Source: Stanieria sp. NIES-3757
Lineage (GTDB): Bacteria; Cyanobacteriota; Cyanobacteriia; Cyanobacteriales; Xenococcaceae
Length of the DNA stretch: 64,000 bases
Assembly (NCBI GenBank): GCA_002355455.1
Contig: AP017375.1
Span: forward strand, 4,207,640-4,271,639
Direction: 5' to 3'
The notes beneath the pieces are model-generated. The model searched no databases and was not told where the DNA came from. It saw only the letters and a list, made by a program, of their open reading frames with translations. Numbering within the stretch: position 1 is the first letter of the stretch; each line of letters opens with the position of its first letter. Position numbers and translations under genes: made by a program. Positions 32,433 to 42,640 of this stretch are shown here, piece by piece.

Positions 32433-35400
32433 ATGTTTCACAACTTAGAAATGATGCTGGGATTATACAGCACTCACTTTTGGCTTGCTAAAGTTCGAGT
32501 TCCAACACCTCCAACAACACCTACACCAATCAATCCTCCACCAGTAACAACACTTCCTTTCCCAGTGCCTCAATTTTTTGTGGCATTGCTCGCGGGAGTA
32601 GTAATTGCTTTTGCTTTCCAGTTTCTGTTAACCAACTTTACTCTAGCAGCAGGAATTTCTGCGGGAGCTAACCCTCTAGAAGCCGAAGCTGGGGAAACTT
32701 GGGGAAGTAAGTTCCAAGAAGTCGAATCTAAAGTAGGATTTTGGGCTTTAATAACTGTTAATATTGCTCTGTTTATCGCTTGTTTCTTGGCGATTAAACT
32801 AACCTTCATTAACAACATTAGTTTTGCAGCAATTACGAGCATTGTAATCTGGTCAATCTTTTTCTTGCTGCTGCTGTGGCTTAGTTCCAAAGCAATTGGT
32901 TCCGTTGTTAGTTCTGTAGTTGATACAGCATCTTCAGGAATGCAAGGTATAGGAGCGATCGCAACAACTGCTCTGAGTGCTAATGCGGTTAATGCTCGCG
33001 TAGTTAATACAGTAGAAGAATCTATTGGTGCAGTTCGTCGTGAATTAAGTTCGGCAATTGATCCAACCATCGTTAAGGATACAGTACAAGATTACTTGGG
33101 GAACTTGAAACCATCTCAGCTAAATCTCTCGGACATTCGGGAAAATTTCCAAGATTTACTCAAAAATTCCGATTTACAATCCATATCCCCCGATAACTTA
33201 AAAAATATCGACCGCCAAACTTTTGTAAATTTAGTTAGTAGTCGTACAGATTTTTCTAAACAGGATATTAATCAGATTGCAGATCAACTAGAAAAAGTAT
33301 GGCAAGAAGTAATTGGTGAGCAACAGCAGAACAGTTTATTGCCAGAATTATTGATCTTTTTGCAAAAAGCTTCTCCAAACGAGTTGAAATCCGAGCAATT
33401 AAATCAAAAACTTAATCAATTGCTGGAGGAAACCAATCACCAGTCGACTTTTACAACACAAGCTATGCAGCTTGGTTTGGCTAAACTAATTGACACAGTT
33501 CTCCAACGAGTAGATCTTTCCGATGTAGATGGACAAAAAATTATCGAGCAATTACAACAGCTTAAAGACCAAGGTACAGAACAAGTCAAACAACTTACCT
33601 CGTCATCTTCTAACCCAATTCGAGGAGATGTAGAAGAATACTTGCTCAATTCCCAACCTTGGCATCTCAACCGAGAAACCATTAAGCAAGAATTTAGAGA
33701 GGTAATTTACGATCCAGAAGCAGCACCGAGTTTAGTGCGAAGTCAATTAGAACAACTCAATCGTGATGATTTGGTAAACATCTTAAATCAAAGAGATGAA
33801 TTTAGTTCTGAGCAAGTCAACGAAATTGTTGATTCCCTTGACAGCATCCGTCAGGAAGTTTTGTCCCAGGTTGGCAATGCAGAATCAGAAGAAAAATCAC
33901 AAGATCTTCGTTCTCGCGTAGAAAATTATCTTCGTTCTACTAGTAAAGAAGAACTAAATCCTGAAGCAATTGAACGCAACTTTAAAACACTTCTCGAAGA
34001 TACAGACGCAGGTGTAGAAGAATTAGGCAATCGCCTTTCTCAATTTGACCGTGATAGTTTGAAACAACTGCTTTCCCAAACTAGAGAAGATCTAAATGAA
34101 GAAGAAACCGATCAAATCCTGAATCAGCTATTAAGTACACGCGCTCGCGTCAGTTCAGAAGCTCAGGAATTGCAGGAAAAAGCTCAGTTTCAAGCTGAAG
34201 AATTAGGACAAAAAGTAGAATCCTATTTGCGAGATACTAAAAAAGAAGAACTAAATCCCGATGGGATTAAGGAAGACCTCAAAACTCTTCAAGATAAACC
34301 GCAAGTCGGCATCAAAGCCTTGCGAGAAAGACTCTCTCAGTTTGACCGCGATACGGTAGTAAAATTACTTTCCGAACGGGGAGACTTGAACGAAGAGGAA
34401 ATTAATCAGTTTATCGATCGCTTTGAAGAAATTCGCGATAATCTCCTGCACGCACCGCAAATGTTAGCAGGTAAGGCTCAGGAGCAATACGAAGATGTTA
34501 CTAGTAAGATTGTTGATTATCTCCGTTCTACTAATTTAGAGGAATTAGACCCCGACAGCATCAAACAAGATTTACAGCAGCTATTTGACGATCCGCAACA
34601 GGGGGCAAAAGCTATTAGAGAAAGGTTTTCGCACCTGGATCGAGAAACTCTAACCAAGCTGTTGAGTCAACGAGAAGACCTCAGTGAAGAACAGATTAAT
34701 CAGTATATCGACCGAGTCCAAGCAGCAATTCAAAGTATTGTGAAAGCACCCCGACGCTTGGCAAGTCGTACTCAAAAACAAATTCAAGATTGGCAAAGTT
34801 CTTTTGAAAATTATTTGCGTTCTACTAATAAAGAAGAACTAAATCCAGAAGGCATTAAACGCGATTTACAAACCTTACTCAAAGAGCCAGGAACGGGATT
34901 AAGCCAAATTAGCGATCGCCTTTCTGAAATTGACCGCGATACGGTAGTAGCTCTTCTTTCGCAACGGGAAGATATTTCCGAAGCAGAAGCCAACGAGATT
35001 GTTGAAAGAATTGACTCTGTTCGTAACCAATTACTCGAACAATTCCAGGCAATTCAACAGCAAGCCCAATCGGCGATTGAAGGAACTTTTGACAAGATTC
35101 GTAACTACCTCAACTCCTTAGAGCGTCCCGAATTCAACTACGACGGAATCAAACAAGACTTAGAAAAACTGTTTTCAGATCCAGAAGCAGGAGTTGACGC
35201 CTTACGCGATCGCGCCTCTCAATTTGACCGCGACACTTTAGTTGCCCTGTTGAGTTCCCGCGAAGATATTTCTGAGCAGGATGTCAATCGAATCATTGAC
35301 CAAGTTGAATCAGTACGCGATCGTTTTCTTAACCGTCTCGAACGTATTCAGCAGAAAACACAAGCAAGAATTGATGAGATTAAGAAAAATGCTCAACAAC

Positions 35401-35531
35401 AAGTAATCCAAGCCCGTAAAGCAACGGCAACTGCTGCTTGGTGGTTATTTGGTACAGCTTTGACTTCGGCGGGAGTAGCCGTACTGGCTGGAGTTATGGC
35501 AATACGAGGTCTAACTATATTTAATATTTAG
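32433..35531 (+). CDS. Large membrane protein with seven helical repeats
   Basis: A 1032-residue protein. The N-terminal 150 residues carry three hydrophobic segments (FFVALLAGVVIAFAFQFLL, FWALITVNIALFIACFLAI, ITSIVIWSIFFLLLLWLSS) after a Pro/Thr-rich stretch. One more hydrophobic hairpin lies at the C-terminus (WWLFGTALTSAGVAVLAGV). Between them lie seven related helical repeats opening with (N/D/S)YLRSTNKEELNPEGI-like sequence at about 220, 401, 498, 597, 694, 792 and 891. Six of these are spaced 97-99 residues. Each contains L.QFDRDTLV.LLSQRED.SE and INQ.IDRVE. I do not know the family name. It may be a membrane-anchored spacer or scaffold, with the repeats forming an extended helical arm. 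Its own ribosome site is good and it stands alone. Confidence 0.82.
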   Translation: MFHNLEMMLGLYSTHFWLAKVRVPTPPTTPTPINPPPVTTLPFPVPQFFVALLAGVVIAFAFQFLLTNFTLAAGISAGANPLEAEAGETWGSKFQEVESKVGFWALITVNIALFIACFLAIKLTFINNISFAAITSIVIWSIFFLLLLWLSSKAIGSVVSSVVDTASSGMQGIGAIATTALSANAVNARVVNTVEESIGAVRRELSSAIDPTIVKDTVQDYLGNLKPSQLNLSDIRENFQDLLKNSDLQSISPDNLKNIDRQTFVNLVSSRTDFSKQDINQIADQLEKVWQEVIGEQQQNSLLPELLIFLQKASPNELKSEQLNQKLNQLLEETNHQSTFTTQAMQLGLAKLIDTVLQRVDLSDVDGQKIIEQLQQLKDQGTEQVKQLTSSSSNPIRGDVEEYLLNSQPWHLNRETIKQEFREVIYDPEAAPSLVRSQLEQLNRDDLVNILNQRDEFSSEQVNEIVDSLDSIRQEVLSQVGNAESEEKSQDLRSRVENYLRSTSKEELNPEAIERNFKTLLEDTDAGVEELGNRLSQFDRDSLKQLLSQTREDLNEEETDQILNQLLSTRARVSSEAQELQEKAQFQAEELGQKVESYLRDTKKEELNPDGIKEDLKTLQDKPQVGIKALRERLSQFDRDTVVKLLSERGDLNEEEINQFIDRFEEIRDNLLHAPQMLAGKAQEQYEDVTSKIVDYLRSTNLEELDPDSIKQDLQQLFDDPQQGAKAIRERFSHLDRETLTKLLSQREDLSEEQINQYIDRVQAAIQSIVKAPRRLASRTQKQIQDWQSSFENYLRSTNKEELNPEGIKRDLQTLLKEPGTGLSQISDRLSEIDRDTVVALLSQREDISEAEANEIVERIDSVRNQLLEQFQAIQQQAQSAIEGTFDKIRNYLNSLERPEFNYDGIKQDLEKLFSDPEAGVDALRDRASQFDRDTLVALLSSREDISEQDVNRIIDQVESVRDRFLNRLERIQQKTQARIDEIKKNAQQQVIQARKATATAAWWLFGTALTSAGVAVLAGVMAIRGLTIFNI

Positions 35532-35587
35532 TTAGTTATCCCCAAATAATATCGTTTCTCACCAATCTCTGAGCAAAAAAAACATTT

Positions 35588-35636
35588 GTAGGGGCAATCG
35601 CTTCGCTTCACCTTCGGTGGCATGAATTGTCCCTAC
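35588..35636. repeat. Palindromic repeat with inserted stem (GTAGGGGCAAT type)
   Basis: GTAGGGGCAAT at the left and ATTGTCCCTAC at the right enclose CGCTTCGCTTCACCTTCGGT. It is a relative of the repeat at 11276-11303 with an insertion at the centre. It lies between convergent genes. Confidence 0.7.
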
Positions 35637-35694
35637 TTTAATATAAAAATCTCTGATGACTGTTTAGAGTGATTGATCAAATTCAGCCTATATG

Positions 35695-36870
<1,176 letters not shown>

Positions 36871-36903
36871 TCAAGAAAACTCAATTTTTAACCGTAATTA
36901 AAC

Positions 36904-37806
36904 TTAAACAAAATAAGAAATAGGAAAGAGGATATATTCTAAAAAAAACAGTTTCCAAATAAATTGATAAAAACTTGCGATCGCACTTTTTTCTTCTAAA
37001 TCGATTTTTTGACTACGCCACCACAATAATCCTAAAAGAATTAGATGATAACCAATAAAAAAGCTACAGCTAAAATCAGTTAGCCAAAATATCCTTGCCA
37101 AAATCATTCCTAAATAACAAAACGTAATTACACCTAAAGAAAGATTCAGCACGGCTGGCTTACCTAAAATTAAAGTAAAAGTAGTGATATTGTATTGTTT
37201 ATCTCCTTCAAGATCGGGAACATCTTTAAAAATTGCGATCGCTATAGTAAAGAAGAGAACAAATAAAGTTAATACCCAAACATAAGAATTTAATAACTCT
37301 TGACCAGTTAATTTCTGACTGTAGTGTAAAAACAAGCCAAGATTTATCACAATACCCCGAACTGTAAAAATACAGAAGGCAGCCAAAAAAGGAAATTGTT
37401 TTAAGCGAATTGGTGGTAAAGAATAAGCTGTACCAATAATTAAACTAATACCTACTGTAGCTAATAACCAAATTCCCGAGCAAACTGCAATTACTAACGC
37501 TAAAATCCCTGTAATTCCAACAATCCATTTTCCTTTTTGAAGAGAAAATTCACCAGCAGCAAGCGGTAATGATGGTTTATTAATGCGGTCTATCGCTACA
37601 TCAGATAATTGGTTTAACCCCACAATATAAACATTGCCACATAAGCAAGCAATCCAAACAGCCAGCAATTGTTCTAAATTTAGCCAAGTAATTGAGCTAT
37701 TAGTGGTTGCCAAGGCTAAAAAATAAATCGCAAAAACACTTAGACTAGTGCCAATAATGGTATGGGGACGAGAAAATTTCCAAAAACTAGAGAAAAAACT
37801 CATCAA
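36904..37806 (-). CDS. hpt: Homogentisate phytyltransferase
   Basis: Condenses homogentisate with phytyl diphosphate, the committed step of tocopherol synthesis. A 300-residue UbiA-family prenyltransferase with about nine helices. The two aspartate motifs that bind Mg-diphosphate are intact: NQLSDVAIDRINKP (Asn65, Asp69, Asp73) and KDVPDLEGDKQYN (Asp195, Asp198, Asp202). The opening FSRPHTIIGTSLSV is typical of HPT. It is the promoter-proximal gene of the tocopherol pair. Either of the two initial ATG codons could start it. Plastoquinone or chlorophyll-branch prenyltransferases are less likely given the neighbour. Confidence 0.94.
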   Translation of the reverse strand: MMSFFSSFWKFSRPHTIIGTSLSVFAIYFLALATTNSSITWLNLEQLLAVWIACLCGNVYIVGLNQLSDVAIDRINKPSLPLAAGEFSLQKGKWIVGITGILALVIAVCSGIWLLATVGISLIIGTAYSLPPIRLKQFPFLAAFCIFTVRGIVINLGLFLHYSQKLTGQELLNSYVWVLTLFVLFFTIAIAIFKDVPDLEGDKQYNITTFTLILGKPAVLNLSLGVITFCYLGMILARIFWLTDFSCSFFIGYHLILLGLLWWRSQKIDLEEKSAIASFYQFIWKLFFLEYILFPISYFV

Positions 37807-38481
37807 TCACGATTGTTATCTTACCAAAGTCAAATATAACGCGATCTGGGTTAGTCTTTGATCTGATAATCAAAAAAGTACTGATAAAATTACTGCTATC
37901 AAAAAGCATGGTAATAGTTATTACATCATGATTGTCTGGGTGGAAAGCTCATAATTACTGATCTGTTTTAATAAATCATTTTCTTTTTTATTTAGAATTT
38001 CAACCAAATAAATTAAGTATACGTAGGAAATTTTACAAGCTAGAAGTGAGTAATTGGACTAAGAGCTACTCAAACAAATTTGCTCAAACCAAAGCTACTA
38101 ATCTCTACAGTTATCTAATTTTGCTGTTTTCTATGATGCTGCTACATTTCTAGCCCTTTACCTAAGTAATATTTATTTTTGTAAAGTTATTTGTCGGTTT
38201 GAAAGCAATTATTAAAAAAAAACAAAAACAAACTTAAGACGGGAACAATCAACCACAAAAGAAACTCGTCTGTTGCATAAAGAAAATCAGATCCTTCCTC
38301 ATAAAATAAGTAGCTTAATTGACAAGAATTTACGTATTATTACGCAGACTAAGTTAAACTACGGAACATTTCAAAAAAAAACTGGCAGTGATGTTCTTTT
38401 TTCCTTTTAAGTTGGGCAATCTAATGAGTGAGGAGTGATCCAACCCTGATTTTCAAGCTAAGTCGTCATTGAGAAAGCAAT
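37807..38481. promoter_or_regulatory. Divergent control region of hpt and sigC, 675 bp
   Basis: The longest gene-free stretch in the window. It separates the divergent tocopherol operon and sigC and probably holds a long sigC leader with several promoters. A short AAACTGGCAGTG island lies near 38380. No ORF longer than a few codons, tRNA or clear terminator was seen. Confidence 0.5.
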
Positions 38482-39732
38482 ATGTTAGCTAGTTCTTTAT
38501 ATGTTGAGACCGAAGAAAACTATTCTATTTCTGCTTACGAGCTGGAGTTAGAAGAAAGTAACTATAACTCTAGTAAGTTAACAGATGACCTGGTAGAGCT
38601 AGATTTAGACAATATCGATCTAGACAATGCTGCTAAAAGAGGGAATAGAACTACCACTGACTTGGTCAGACTATATTTACAAGAGATCGGTCGTGTTCCT
38701 TTACTAGAAAGAGATGAAGAAGTTTCAGAAGCCCAAAAAGTTCAGCGTCATATTAATATCATAGAACAGCGAGCGAAAGCTGCCAAGAAGGGAGATCAAA
38801 TTCTACAAGAGTTTGTTGAGTTAATTGATGCTCACGACCGTTTAGTCTCTCAACTCAGCCATCGTCCTTCGTTAAGAAGATGGGCTCAAACTGTAGGCAT
38901 GGAAATTCCCCTACTCAAAGAACGCTTATCAGTAGGTAAACATCGTTGGGCAGAAGTTGTTAACTGTAGTGTTAAAGAATTAGAAAGAATTCAACGAGAT
39001 GGTATCCGCGCTAAAGAACACATGATCAAAGCCAATTTACGCTTGGTTGTATCTGTAGCCAAAAAGTATCAAAATCGAGGCTTAGAATTACTCGATCTAA
39101 TTCAGGAAGGAACTCTTGGTTTAGAACGGGCAGTAGAAAAATTCGATCCCACTAAAGGCTATCGCTTTAGTACTTATGCTTATTGGTGGATTCGTCAAGG
39201 GATCACTAGAGCGATCGCAACTCAAAGTCGCACCATTCGTCTTCCAGTCCACATCACTGAAAAACTCAACAAAATCAAAAAAGCTCAACGAAAGATTTCT
39301 CAAGAAAAAGGACGCACTCCTCGCATTGAAGATCTTGCCCAAGAATTGGATATGACTGCGGTACAAATTCGAGAAGTATTGCTACGTGTACCCCGTTCTG
39401 TATCCTTAGAGATCAAAGTAGGAAAAGAGAAAGATACAGAGTTAGGAGATTTACTGGAGACAGAAAGTGCTTCTCCTGAAGAAACTTTGATGCGAGAATC
39501 TCTACAAAAAGATTTACAGTATTTGTTATCAGAATTAACTAGCCGTGAACGAGAAGTAATTCAGATGCGGTTTGGTTTTGGTGGCGAAAAACCGTTTTCT
39601 TTAGCAGAAATCGGTCGTTGTTTAGAACTATCTCGCGAAAGAGTTCGCCAAATTGAAGCTAAAGCTTTACAGAAACTTAGACAGCCTAGACGAAGAAACA
39701 TGATTCGCGATTATCTAGAGTCTCTTAGTTGA
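38482..39732 (+). CDS. sigC: Group 2 sigma-70 factor, SigC type
   Basis: An alternative sigma factor of 416 residues. Region 1.2 (TTDLVRLYLQEIGRVPLLER), a non-conserved spacer with RPSLRRWAQTVGMEIPLLKE, regions 2.1-2.4 (KANLRLVVSVAKKYQNRGLE, GTLGLERAVEKFDPTKGYRF, YWWIRQGITRAIATQSRTIR), region 3 and region 4 (LTSREREVIQMRFGFGG, SLAEIGRCLELSRERVRQIE) are all intact. The length, the AKKGDQILQEFVELIDAHDR spacer and the region 1.2 sequence match SigC rather than SigA (which has a longer N-terminus) or the shorter SigB/D/E. SigC acts in stationary phase, heat and carbon/nitrogen adaptation in model cyanobacteria. It has its own terminator. Confidence 0.9.
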   Translation: MLASSLYVETEENYSISAYELELEESNYNSSKLTDDLVELDLDNIDLDNAAKRGNRTTTDLVRLYLQEIGRVPLLERDEEVSEAQKVQRHINIIEQRAKAAKKGDQILQEFVELIDAHDRLVSQLSHRPSLRRWAQTVGMEIPLLKERLSVGKHRWAEVVNCSVKELERIQRDGIRAKEHMIKANLRLVVSVAKKYQNRGLELLDLIQEGTLGLERAVEKFDPTKGYRFSTYAYWWIRQGITRAIATQSRTIRLPVHITEKLNKIKKAQRKISQEKGRTPRIEDLAQELDMTAVQIREVLLRVPRSVSLEIKVGKEKDTELGDLLETESASPEETLMRESLQKDLQYLLSELTSREREVIQMRFGFGGEKPFSLAEIGRCLELSRERVRQIEAKALQKLRQPRRRNMIRDYLESLS

Positions 39733-39739
39733 ATGATGG

Positions 39740-39782
39740 GGAAGAAGGTGTAAAATCAAAGCTTTCTTCCTTTTTTTTTTTT
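39740..39782 (+). terminator. Intrinsic terminator of sigC
   Basis: GGAAGAA (39740-39746) pairs with TTCTTCC (39764-39770), followed at once by twelve T. Confidence 0.88.
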
Positions 39783-39945
39783 AATTCGTTTAAGTATTTT
39801 ATATAAATATCTTTGTAAATTTGCACCAATAATTACTCTCAATAAAATTAAATTTTTGTCTTAAGTTTGTGCTGCTGCAAGCAATCAAAGCATAATAATA
39901 TTTAAAATATTTGTTATGTGAGCAGAGTTAATAACTAAAATAATA

Positions 39946-40782
39946 ATGATTAAATCTCAAATAAAAATTGGAGTGTTGTTGGGGTTAATTTTGTTTATAC
40001 CTTTACAAGCAACAGCAGCCACTGTATTAGAAGACATCCAAAAAACTGGAGTAGTCAAAGTAGCAATTAGAGAAGATGCTGCACCTTTTGGTTATATAGA
40101 TACTCAAAGAAATCTTCAAGGATACTGTCTGGATTTTTTTAGTTTACTTGAAAAAAAATTAATTAATCAACTCAAGAGAAATATCCTTATTTTTAGAGTT
40201 TTAAAATCCCAAGTTAATAATCGTTTTGATTTAGTAGCACAAGGACTGGTGCACCTAGAATGTGGCCCTAATACTATTGTCTCAAAACAGCAAGAAGAGG
40301 TTATATTTTCTCAACCTTTTTTTATTACAGGTACCCAGTTTCTAATTCGTCAACAAAATAGTAATTTAATTAATCTTGATAGTAATTTAAATAATTCAAA
40401 GCTCGGAGTAATAAAAGGAACAAGTACGGAAAAATATCTACGCGATCGCTATCCTCAAGCACAATTAACTTTATTTCGAGGTGTTACTGCTAGGAATAGA
40501 GGCGTACAAGCCTTAGCGCAAGGAAAAATTGATGCCATGGTTAGTGATGGTATTTTATTAAGAGCAGAAGCTCAACAACAAAATTTATCTCTTGCTAATT
40601 ATCCTTTAATTCCAGAACAGCCTTTAACTTGTGATTTTTACGGGATGTTGCTTCCTAGAGGCGATCGCGCCTGGCAAGATTTTGTCAATTCTGTGATCGC
40701 CTCTCCAGAATCAAAGGCACTTTTGAATCAATGGTTTGGCGATATTATTGCCGATACTCGTATTAGCGAAGCTAGCTGTTGA
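39946..40782 (+). CDS. Periplasmic amino-acid-type solute-binding protein (family 3)
   Basis: A 278-residue precursor with a signal peptide (IKIGVLLGLILFIPLQATAA, cleavage near ATAA at 25). The mature part has the SBP_bac_3 fold: GVVKVAIREDAAPFGYID, LQGYCLDFFSLLEKK, KLGVIKGTSTEKYLRDRYPQ and GKIDAMVSDGILLRAEAQ. Three cysteines (GYC, LEC, LTC) may form a disulfide. Such proteins deliver polar amino acids to ABC importers or sense ligands. No permease or ATPase is adjacent, so it is either an orphan subunit or a sensor. Ligand specificity cannot be set; the usual Asp contacting the amino group is not obvious. Confidence 0.85.
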   Translation: MIKSQIKIGVLLGLILFIPLQATAATVLEDIQKTGVVKVAIREDAAPFGYIDTQRNLQGYCLDFFSLLEKKLINQLKRNILIFRVLKSQVNNRFDLVAQGLVHLECGPNTIVSKQQEEVIFSQPFFITGTQFLIRQQNSNLINLDSNLNNSKLGVIKGTSTEKYLRDRYPQAQLTLFRGVTARNRGVQALAQGKIDAMVSDGILLRAEAQQQNLSLANYPLIPEQPLTCDFYGMLLPRGDRAWQDFVNSVIASPESKALLNQWFGDIIADTRISEASC

Positions 40783-40801
40783 GAATAATTCTGATTTTGA
40801 A

Positions 40802-41344
40802 TTAAATTCCTTTAAGTTTGCGAGTGTGATCGACCAAACTCTGAGCGAATTGATCGAATCTTTGAGATAATTTCTCATCTAATAATTTACCTTCTCGATC
40901 AAATGCCTGCCAAGCCTGTCCGATCGCAATTTGTTCTGGAATAACGATCGCGTGAACCCATCTCATGATAATTCTTAGATCGTTAAGAGCATTACTATTA
41001 GATTGTCCGCCTAATACACTAATTAGTCCTGTAACTTTATCGGATAAATGCTCAAAACTCATTAAATCAAGAGCGTTTTTGATCACACCACTCACACTAC
41101 CATGATATTCAGGTGTAGCTAAAATTAATCCGTCGGCTTCTTTGACACTATCTCTAAGTTTAATGACATCAGGATACCCAGGATATTCATCTCCACCATT
41201 ACAAAAAGGTAGATTCAATTCTCGTAAATCAAGCAGTTCTACTTCTGCATCTAAAGCCTCTACTCTGGTAATTGCTTGTTGTAGTGCCAAAGCTGTATAA
41301 GAACTATCTCGAAGACTGCCACTAATTCCAACGATCTTAACCAT
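40802..41344 (-). CDS. NAD(P)H-dependent FMN reductase
   Basis: A 180-residue flavodoxin-fold enzyme. The FMN phosphate loop GISGSLRDSSYT lies at 6-17, and the second flavin motif ATPEYHGSVSGVIKNALD is the family signature (PEYN/H..SG.LKNALD). These enzymes reduce FMN, quinones, azo dyes or metals such as chromate with NAD(P)H. The His in PEYH instead of Asn is a common variant. It converges with the solute-binding protein gene with 19 bp between stops. The physiological substrate is unknown. Confidence 0.9.
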   Translation of the reverse strand: MVKIVGISGSLRDSSYTALALQQAITRVEALDAEVELLDLRELNLPFCNGGDEYPGYPDVIKLRDSVKEADGLILATPEYHGSVSGVIKNALDLMSFEHLSDKVTGLISVLGGQSNSNALNDLRIIMRWVHAIVIPEQIAIGQAWQAFDREGKLLDEKLSQRFDQFAQSLVDHTRKLKGI

Positions 41345-41834
41345 AAAAGTTGACTCCTATTTATCTATAATTTTAGGCTTAAAGCGTAGTCATTATGAAT
41401 ACGTTTAATCTAACAAAAAAAATTTTTGGCTGTCAAATCAGATTGAAAGCGCAATAATCAAAATTACTCTATGTCTCATCTCAAGCAAGACTATGATTAC
41501 AAAGGCTTAAATCGTGTCAAATGACCTTTTCATACATTCTAGACGAATAATTTATTTCAGGACTTGAAGATAAATTCTATGAATTAGCTCTAATAAACTC
41601 AATTGCAGTATTAATGTATTGCAAATATCATTCCAAAAACATCAACAATCATTTAATAAGCTGAAAATAACAATTCAGACTAAAAAAATTTCTCAATGTA
41701 ATTAATAGTTTATGTATCGCTCTACACAATATTTTGAAATTATTGCCCTCGATCTAAACTGGTTTTGGCAAATCCAATCAACAAAAGCTATATACTAACT
41801 TTTATAAAGAAGTCAGTGTAACAAATAAAGATAG
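41345..41834. other. Intergenic region, 490 bp, no gene assigned
   Basis: AT-rich divergent spacer between the FMN reductase and DUF1499 genes. A 17-codon ORF starts at 41471 (MSHLKQDYDYKGLNRVK) without a clear ribosome site; it may be chance. No hairpin terminator or RNA gene was found. Confidence 0.45.
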
Positions 41835-42215
41835 ATGTTTAACTTAGCAGGAAAAAAACCCAATAATTTAGGAGTAAAAGATGGAAAACTGGCATCTTGT
41901 CCAGGAACTCCAAACTGTGTTAGTAGTCAAAGCGATCGCCCTCAAGAAAAAATAGCTCCTCTTCCTGCCGTTTCAATCTCAGAGTTAAAAAAAGTTATTG
42001 CAAGTATGGAGAGAATAACAATTATTGAGGAAACCAATAATTATCTCTATGCAGAATTTAAAAGCAAATTGATGGGATTTGTGGATGACGTTGAGTTTTA
42101 TCTTGATGAAGCTGCCAATGTAATTCATGTTCGTTCAGCCTCTCGTCTAGGAAAATCAGACTTAGGGGTAAATCGGCAGCGAATTGAAGCTATTAGGGCA
42201 AAATTAAACACTTAA
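41835..42215 (+). CDS. DUF1499 protein
   Basis: A 126-residue protein with the DUF1499 signature LASCPGTPNCVSSQSD near the N-terminus (two Cys), a central EETNNYLYAEFKSKLMGFVD and the C-terminal DVEFYLDEAANVIHVRSASR and GKSDLGVNRQRIEAIR. The family is widespread in bacteria and plastids, and its function is not established. The N-terminus lacks a signal peptide here. The shorter-than-usual opening MFNLAGKKPNNLGVKDGK suggests a soluble form. It stands alone, with a strong hairpin terminator 280 bp downstream. Confidence 0.88.
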   Translation: MFNLAGKKPNNLGVKDGKLASCPGTPNCVSSQSDRPQEKIAPLPAVSISELKKVIASMERITIIEETNNYLYAEFKSKLMGFVDDVEFYLDEAANVIHVRSASRLGKSDLGVNRQRIEAIRAKLNT

Positions 42216-42492
42216 AGTTTGATTGTCCAAATAATACGTGATTTTTCGCTAGCCTATTCCTGATAGTTTACTCAAGCGATCGCAAATAAATCTGCGGATC
42301 GTGGGCGTGTTTATGTAGCAAAACACACGTTGTCTTCAATCTGACAAATACTTTTTTTAATTAAGCCTGACACCTTGGACTTTTGATTTTAGACAATGAT
42401 TAACTTTTATGACAAAAATATGAAGTCTGCATAAATTCTTTGGTTATTTGCAAAGTAATTAGTGTAAATAAATTAAGCAAGTATTTATTAAA

Positions 42493-42538
42493 CTAACTGT
42501 TTAGATTTATTGACGATCTAAATAGTTAGTCTTTTTTT
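42493..42538 (+). terminator. Strong intrinsic terminator, isolated from any ORF end
   Basis: CTAACTGTTTAGAT (42493-42506) pairs with ATCTAAATAGTTAG (42516-42529) with one G-U, followed by CTTTTTTT in the tract ending at 42538. It lies 277 bp after DUF1499 and 103 bp before the porin start. It may end an unannotated RNA in 42216-42490 or act as an attenuator in the porin leader. Region 42216-42492 also holds a small GTGTTT/AAACAC hairpin near 42310-42330 and no ORF. Confidence 0.85.
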
Positions 42539-42640
42539 CGTTTTAAATAACTATCAGTTGCATTGAAGAATTAAATCAGAAAGAAAATAACTTCTGATCT
42601 ATTGGGCATGGCTTAACTAATTGGTGGATGAGGAACAAAT

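Noticed and set aside
32570-33070. 166-codon minus-strand ORF opposite the large repeat membrane protein
   Set aside because: Antisense to a well-supported gene, with no recognisable domain or ribosome site.
41471-41524. 17-codon ORF MSHLKQDYDYKGLNRVK
   Set aside because: No ribosome site, no membrane segment and too short to support; noted only in the intergenic entry.
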